Positions 39,011 to 43,541 of a DNA stretch of 43,541 bases are shown here, piece after piece. Source of the DNA: Streptococcus pseudopneumoniae (GTDB lineage: Bacteria; Bacillota; Bacilli; Lactobacillales; Streptococcaceae); contig NZ_JUUZ01000028.1 of NCBI RefSeq assembly GCF_001074155.1, forward strand, positions 1 to 43,541. The letters are read 5' to 3'. Positions within the stretch are counted from its first letter, which is position 1; the number at the start of each line of letters is the position of its first letter. Made by a program: the position numbers and the translations under genes. The notes beneath the pieces were generated by a model. It was not told the origin of the DNA, ran no database searches, and was given only the letters and a program-made list of their open reading frames with translations.

Positions 39011-40273
39011 TCATAAACGTTGGATACGTTTGAGCTTACGACTTGTATCCCAGTGATAATCTGAAAATTGTATTTCAGGTTCTTTAAACTCTTTTTGTTG
39101 CGCCAAAAGTAGAAACTGCTCTGTAATCGCTGTTTCTACTTGCTCATCTCTTCGACTCAAACAAACTTCCACTAGCTTATCAGAATGTTGTTTGACTTGG
39201 TAATCTCCAACATTCTCCACAAAGAGAATGCAACGTCTGATAAAGTCAGGATAAATCGTTACCTGACCTCCGTCCTGTCCATCAAAATAGAAGATGTCGT
39301 CAGAACGCCCTTCGACCTTGTCAATCCTTGTGTAATGAGATCCACATGGACAAGGTTCAGGATTCTCAACCAAGATATCGTTGAGCTGGTAGCAATAAAC
39401 AGGCTGACTGCTTCGTTTAAAATCCGTAATCACTGGATAAAAACGTCGTTCATCCAAGTAGTGTTTTTCTACAAATATGATATCTTCATTGAGATGAAGA
39501 TTCCCAGCAGAGCAAGTGCAAGCTAGGAAACCTTCGGTTGCCTGGTAGACTTGGTCAATAATCGGCAACTCAAAAGCGCTCAAAATTCGCTCTTTATCAC
39601 TATCTTCCAAGATTTCAGCCACCGAAACGATTTTTTGTGGACGAATCCTTAATTCTCCTATCTTTAGGCGCTTACTCAATTCAATCAACATAGAAGCAGG
39701 TGCCACTACAATGGTCGGTTGATAACTATTGAGACGCTCTATGTGCTCATCTGTATTCTTGAAAATATCAAAGTACTCTAAACGAATAAGTGCCGTATTG
39801 ATGGTCTGATAGAGTTCATTATCCGCTCTGAGGAAAAAGGCTATGCGGTGTCCAAAAAGTTGGCCCTTGGGCAACATCTTTGCCAAGATAGCTGCTGCCC
39901 ACATACTTCTCTCTTTTTCAGTTGTGATAAAAAGTCCCCGGTGTCCAGATGTTCCAGAAGACAAACCAACAGCTATTTCTCCCTTGAGCTCTGTAAAATT
40001 CCTGGTCTTTTCACTTTCGATAGCCAAATCCAAGGCCTCGTCTCGATCCACACCTTGAGTATTAAGCTCATTGAAATGCGTCATCATAAAAGCCTTATCC
40101 ATATGATCAAAGTCGTTAGGTACACCATTTTTAAAATAAGGTGATTCACGTTTGAGAAAATCCATATAGGCAGCCAGTTGCTTTTTCTGATAGTTTTCTA
40201 ATTCTTCTCGAGATCTAAAGTTATGAAGCCAGCGAGTTTGGATAAAAGTTTTAAGAAAGGTTATTTTTTTCAT
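39011..40273 (-). CDS. PaaK/CapK-like adenylate-forming enzyme (F390 synthetase family)
   Basis: A 420-residue ANL-superfamily protein. The phosphate-binding loop is GLSSGTSGHRG at residues 103-113. VYQATEGFLACTC and the Cys cluster PEPCPCGSHYTRIDKVEGRSDD are typical of the PaaK/CapK branch. It probably adenylates a carboxylic acid, leading to a CoA thioester, ester or lactone; the substrate is unknown. The start is ATG at 40273, overlapping the hydrolase gene by 23 nt. A TTG at 40288 is also in frame but sits directly on the AAAGGA. The C-terminal region has basic DTSRKLKRIQRL at the end, where a catalytic Lys would be expected. Confidence 0.8.
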   Translation of the reverse strand: MKKITFLKTFIQTRWLHNFRSREELENYQKKQLAAYMDFLKRESPYFKNGVPNDFDHMDKAFMMTHFNELNTQGVDRDEALDLAIESEKTRNFTELKGEIAVGLSSGTSGHRGLFITTEKERSMWAAAILAKMLPKGQLFGHRIAFFLRADNELYQTINTALIRLEYFDIFKNTDEHIERLNSYQPTIVVAPASMLIELSKRLKIGELRIRPQKIVSVAEILEDSDKERILSAFELPIIDQVYQATEGFLACTCSAGNLHLNEDIIFVEKHYLDERRFYPVITDFKRSSQPVYCYQLNDILVENPEPCPCGSHYTRIDKVEGRSDDIFYFDGQDGGQVTIYPDFIRRCILFVENVGDYQVKQHSDKLVEVCLSRRDEQVETAITEQFLLLAQQKEFKEPEIQFSDYHWDTSRKLKRIQRL

Positions 40274-41066
40274 ACAAAATCCGCTCAATCCTTTCTACAG
40301 GGTCATGGCTAACTAGCACTTCTATTCCATCCTTTAAAACCTCTTCCAAGAGCTCCGTTCCTTTGATATAGTCATCCTTACTATCTTGCACCAAGGAAGG
40401 AATCAGATGCATCTGTTTCGTGTAGGGTAAAAGGTCAATTCCCCAACAAAGATCTGCTGCGATAAAGAGATCATAATCTGGAATAAAGAGACAAGCTTGC
40501 CCCTTAGCATGCCCATTTATCGAAGCTACAAGGATACTTCCGTCTCCAAAAAGATCGATGGTAGGGCGATACTTAAAGTTAGCATTTTGTTGATTTGCCT
40601 TGATGACTGTCAATCTTTCCTCAAAGTCACTCGGCAAAAATTCTTTAAAAATTAAATCTTTTAGTTTTGGTTTCTTGTAAACATCATAGACTTCCTGGGT
40701 CAGGATAAAGTTTGCATTCGGAAAGAAGCTAGCCCCTCCCAAATGATCTGGATGTAGATGAGACAACAAGACATAGTTAATTTCTTCTGGCTTGATCCCT
40801 TTAGATTTCAGCATGTGCAAAATCTGATCTTTCTCCGTCATTTGAACTGGCGTCCCCAAACGGTAAAAAGCATAACGAAGTTTCGTCTTAATATCATAGT
40901 GATAGCCAGTATCATAGAGCAAATATCCTTTATCCCTGTGCTTGATAAGGAACACTCCTGCAGGGAAAGTCATCTTTCTATTCTTGACACCCTTAAAAAG
41001 CAAACCGGCATAACTCGTACAATATCCGGCTGGGAAATACTCAATGCTTTCGATAATCTTGGACAT
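40251..41066 (-). CDS. Metallo-beta-lactamase-fold hydrolase (lactonase/thioesterase-like)
   Basis: A 271-residue protein with the complete dinuclear metal site: His103, His105, Asp107 and His108 (HLHPDHLGG), His186 (NGHAKGQ), Asp205 (AADLCWG) and His254 (VSHDP). Overall it most resembles the AHL-lactonase-like branch of the superfamily. Given its neighbours, a lactone or thioester is the likely substrate; that is inference. The start at 41066 has AAGGGA 9 nt upstream, and the gene overlaps the reductase gene by 26 nt. Confidence 0.82.
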   Translation of the reverse strand: MSKIIESIEYFPAGYCTSYAGLLFKGVKNRKMTFPAGVFLIKHRDKGYLLYDTGYHYDIKTKLRYAFYRLGTPVQMTEKDQILHMLKSKGIKPEEINYVLLSHLHPDHLGGASFFPNANFILTQEVYDVYKKPKLKDLIFKEFLPSDFEERLTVIKANQQNANFKYRPTIDLFGDGSILVASINGHAKGQACLFIPDYDLFIAADLCWGIDLLPYTKQMHLIPSLVQDSKDDYIKGTELLEEVLKDGIEVLVSHDPVERIERILYEKNNLS

Positions 41067-42021
41067 ATTGTTCAATCCCTTCTGAAATACTAATTTTCGG
41101 ATGATACCCCAATTCCCTCTCGGCCTTGCTAATATCCAGCGTTTGACTATAGCGAAGCAGGTAATAGGTATAGCGTGTCAGAGCTGGCTCCCCTTTAAGG
41201 TTTAAGGTCTTGTATATAAATTCTAAACTACTTGCAATTCTTGATAAGAGAGATGCTGGAATTTTTCTATATTTGATTGGATAACCCAGACCTGTCAAAC
41301 TTTCCTCTAGCAAATCTCTAAAAGCCCTCGGTTCACCATTAGTAATGTTATAAACCTCACCTTTTGCTTCTGGAGCTTCCAAAGCTGAACGAATTGCTAA
41401 AGCAACATTTTCCACACAGGTCATGTCCATGAGCTGACGTCCATCTCCAATCAAAGGAATTCCAATTTTTTGACTAAGTTTAATCACCCGTGGCAAGATG
41501 CTGGTATCTCCAATCCCAAAAAGTCCACGAGGTCTCAAGATGATACTCGGAACATCTGGATAATCTTTAAAGAGTTTCTCCGAAGCCAATTTACTGCGGA
41601 TATAGTTATTGAGATTATTTTCCTCTGGAGCATCACTTTCTTTGATAGCCAACTGATCCTTAGGAGCAGCATAGATGCTTGGTGAGGATACATAGACTAA
41701 ACGTTGAATACCTGTTTGGCGACATGCCTCAAGAACATATTTAGTTCCTAAAACATTAGCCTGATAAAAATCTTCCCAAGGGCCCCAAACTGTTGACAGG
41801 GCTCCCGCATGAACGACCAGATCCATTCCCTTGCAAGCCTCTAGCACATCATCAGCTTTGGTCAAATTACCCTGAAAAAAACTAACCGAAGAATTCTCTA
41901 AAGAGCAACCAACCTTACTATTTCTACCAAAAGCTCTAACCTGATAGCCATGCTCGACTAATTCTTCTACAACATATTTACCCAAGAAACCTGTCGCTCC
42001 AGTTACTAAAACTGTTTTCAT
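41041..42021 (-). CDS. NAD(P)-dependent reductase of the extended SDR / 3-beta-HSD type, OleD-like
   Basis: A 326-residue protein with the Rossmann motif TGATGFLG (Gly8, Gly11, Gly14), a Ser112 region (VYVSSPSIY) and Tyr140-Lys144 (YIRSK). WGPWEDFYQANVLGTKYV and, near the C-terminus, LKGEPALTRYTYYL plus ELGYHPKISISEGIEQY read like OleD, which reduces 2-alkyl-3-keto acids made by OleA. It may reduce the keto product of the condensing enzyme in the same operon. The ATG overlaps the glycosyltransferase stop by 4 nt (ATGA). Confidence 0.85.
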   Translation of the reverse strand: MKTVLVTGATGFLGKYVVEELVEHGYQVRAFGRNSKVGCSLENSSVSFFQGNLTKADDVLEACKGMDLVVHAGALSTVWGPWEDFYQANVLGTKYVLEACRQTGIQRLVYVSSPSIYAAPKDQLAIKESDAPEENNLNNYIRSKLASEKLFKDYPDVPSIILRPRGLFGIGDTSILPRVIKLSQKIGIPLIGDGRQLMDMTCVENVALAIRSALEAPEAKGEVYNITNGEPRAFRDLLEESLTGLGYPIKYRKIPASLLSRIASSLEFIYKTLNLKGEPALTRYTYYLLRYSQTLDISKAERELGYHPKISISEGIEQYVQDYRKH

Positions 42022-43292
42022 TTTTCCTTCTCCTTATTTTCTAGCAGACGATGGATTTCTCTCTCTAACATTTCCGTCGGATGATAAGACTGTGCTGCTT
42101 GGCGCAAAGTCTCTAATTCTGGCCAATTTTCTTTAGCTAACAGCTCCTCAAAGGCTTGTCCAATGGCCTTGCTATTATCTCTTTTAGCTGAGAAAGCAAC
42201 ACCGGCTTCAACCCCACGAACGGCATAATCAAATTGATCATAATCATGAGGTAATATCAAAGCTGGTTTACCATAAATAATGCATTGATAAAAAATCCCA
42301 GCCCCCCCGTGATGAATCACGTAATCCATCTGGGGAATGTACTCCTTATAAGGTAGATAAGAAACTACGGAAAGGTTCTCCATGAGATTTTCACATTGGA
42401 AGGCTTCTCCACCTACACCACGAGTTACAAAAAAGTGACAATCAGGATGAGCTTTTGCAAGTTGCGTAGCTTGATAGGTAAGATTTTCCTTTGCCCAAGC
42501 TAGTTGTGTCCCACAAGTCATCAAAACTTTCTTTCGATCCATAAAAGGAGACAAATCTAAAGGATAATCCTCTCCTGCCTCAACTGAAGCACCAGAAGGA
42601 CCAACCCACTTGTAGTGTTTTGGAAATCCCTTTTTTAATTCTACTTCTTTCATACCAATACCAAGAATTGAATATGGAGAATAAATGGTTTCATGACCGA
42701 GTTGATTATACAATCTAAAATTATATCTTTTTAAGCGATTCCGAAGCAGAAAAGATACAATTCGTTTCACTAAACGAGTTGCTTTTCTACCTAGGAATTG
42801 GACCGAAACTTGCCAACCATTCTTGGGACTTCCCAGTCCACCAAAGAAACAAGGAGGACCATCTGTCGTTTCAATCGCAAACTGGGTAGCCATAGTTGAT
42901 ATCCACGGAATTCCAAGTTGATTAGCTACTAAACCACCTGACAAGGTTATAAAATCAGCTACGACAATATCTGGACGATTCTTTTGCCACTCTTTCAATA
43001 ATTGATTTGAAACTAGATTAATTAAATCAATACTAGAAGAAAGTTGTTGATAAGCTGATAATATCCCTAATTGCTGATCATTATTAGCTGCCCGTTCAAA
43101 ATCCTCAATGTGATTTTCTAGTATTGGAACTACATGAAAACCTGCAGACTCAGCAACGGCTTTTTTTTGAGGACCAGTGAATAAGCGAATATCATAGCGA
43201 GGGTTATCAAGTAAGGGTATTAATAAATTCATTGTTGGGTACAAATGTCCACTTAAAGGAACAACTACAACATCAATTTTGATTCTTTTCAT
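42018..43292 (-). CDS. UGT/MGT-like (GT1) glycosyltransferase
   Basis: A 424-residue GT-B enzyme beginning MKRIKIDVVVVPLSGHLYP, with the catalytic-type His16. The C-terminal nucleotide-sugar site contains VIHHGGAGIFYQCIIYGKPALILPHDYDQFDYA. Relatives glycosylate small lipophilic acceptors such as macrolides, sterols and other lipids. The longer frame from 43331 adds an unlikely hydrophobic tail. No good ribosome site is seen before the ATG at 43292. TGGTATTCT ends six bases before it, so a leaderless start is possible but weakly supported. It is the first gene of the operon. Confidence 0.82.
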   Translation of the reverse strand: MKRIKIDVVVVPLSGHLYPTMNLLIPLLDNPRYDIRLFTGPQKKAVAESAGFHVVPILENHIEDFERAANNDQQLGILSAYQQLSSSIDLINLVSNQLLKEWQKNRPDIVVADFITLSGGLVANQLGIPWISTMATQFAIETTDGPPCFFGGLGSPKNGWQVSVQFLGRKATRLVKRIVSFLLRNRLKRYNFRLYNQLGHETIYSPYSILGIGMKEVELKKGFPKHYKWVGPSGASVEAGEDYPLDLSPFMDRKKVLMTCGTQLAWAKENLTYQATQLAKAHPDCHFFVTRGVGGEAFQCENLMENLSVVSYLPYKEYIPQMDYVIHHGGAGIFYQCIIYGKPALILPHDYDQFDYAVRGVEAGVAFSAKRDNSKAIGQAFEELLAKENWPELETLRQAAQSYHPTEMLEREIHRLLENKEKEK

Positions 43293-43440
43293 ATGTCTAG
43301 AATACCAAAAATTAAAAAAAAGAACTATCAATTAGATAATTCTTTGAACAATTAAATGAATTTAAAAAGAAAATCACACAAAACATTTAAGAATATGTAA
43401 TGTAATTTACAGGAAAAAGTTTAATAAATTTAAATTTAAG
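43293..43440. other. AT-rich gap upstream of the five-gene operon
   Basis: About 150 bp of very AT-rich sequence separates the glycosyltransferase from the tRNA terminator. No convincing -35/-10 pair and no coding frame is seen. TGTAATGTAATTTACAG-type sequence near 43397-43412 is a weak dyad. The operon promoter should be here. Confidence 0.5.
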
Positions 43441-43462
43441 AAATAAAAAAAGGCAACTGCCT
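43441..43462 (-). terminator. Terminator after tRNA-Pro
   Basis: The stem AGGC / GCCT with 4-nt loop (43451-43462) is followed by TTTTTTATTT on the minus strand, 19 nt beyond the tRNA 3' end. Confidence 0.65.
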
Positions 43463-43481
43463 CAAATTAAGTATTGACCAA

Positions 43482-43541
43482 TCGGGAAGACAGGATTCGA
43501 ACCTGCGACACCTTGGTCCCAAACCAAGTACTCTACCAAGC
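43482..43541 (-). tRNA. tRNA-Pro (UGG), 5' part outside window
   Basis: On the minus strand the anticodon stem-loop CTTGG-TTTGGGA-CCAAG gives anticodon UGG. The T arm GCAGGTTCGAATCCTGT and the 3' acceptor strand CTTCCCG with discriminator A (43482) are intact. The D arm is cut by the window end. CCA is not encoded after the discriminator base (TTGGTC follows). Confidence 0.93.

Noticed and set aside
43278..43292. Leaderless start for the glycosyltransferase from TGGTATTCT
   Set aside because: The -10 is poor and no -35 is seen. Spacing fits but evidence is too weak to list as a promoter.

Overview
The window looks like the chromosome of a Mitis-group Streptococcus (S. mitis / S. oralis / S. 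infantis type). The evidence is the adcRCBA zinc operon, the dltXABCD operon, ctsR-clpC without mcsAB, a CshA-type fibril adhesin with a streptococcal SIRK-type signal peptide, strong GGAGG ribosome sites, and low GC. The species cannot be fixed from this sequence alone. Almost every gene lies on the minus strand; only hslO, dusB, one small membrane-protein gene and a candidate small RNA lie on plus.

Left part (1-16.8 kb): the first 5.8 kb is the N-terminal two thirds or so of a giant cell-wall fibril protein (CshA-like), cut by the window edge and full of ~101- and ~111-residue repeats. Next come rpoC and rpoB, with a consensus promoter and a long leader containing a terminator-like hairpin. 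Upstream of rpoB are a DUF2079 polytopic membrane protein and a VOC-family (glyoxalase/dioxygenase-like) protein whose promoter overlaps an inverted repeat.

Middle part (16.8-33 kb): adcRCBA encodes zinc-sensing MarR-type AdcR, the ABC zinc importer AdcCB and the AdcA-ZinT binding lipoprotein, with an AdcR box at its own promoter. dltXABCD, including the tiny dltX, performs D-alanylation of teichoic acids. Divergent from it is hslO-dusB, whose promoter sits so close to the hslO start that the mRNA should be leaderless. Then follow a YoaK/DUF1275 membrane protein, a DUF6287-like lipoprotein whose promoter overlaps three VicR(WalR)-type half-sites, a small membrane protein, a NUDIX hydrolase, and ctsR-clpC with a perfect CtsR operator.

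Right part (33-43.5 kb): a candidate small RNA is followed by a TPP-riboswitch operon for a thiamine-precursor ABC transporter and then cardiolipin synthase. Next is a tightly overlapping five-gene operon: UGT-like glycosyltransferase, OleD-like reductase, metallo-beta-lactamase-fold hydrolase, PaaK/CapK-like adenylate-forming enzyme and KAS III-like condensing enzyme. It ends beside a tRNA-Pro gene cut by the window end. The enzyme set resembles the ole (long-chain olefin / beta-lactone) pathway with two of its steps replaced and a glycosyltransferase added. It is the best candidate here for an undescribed system, probably making a glycosylated lipid-like product.
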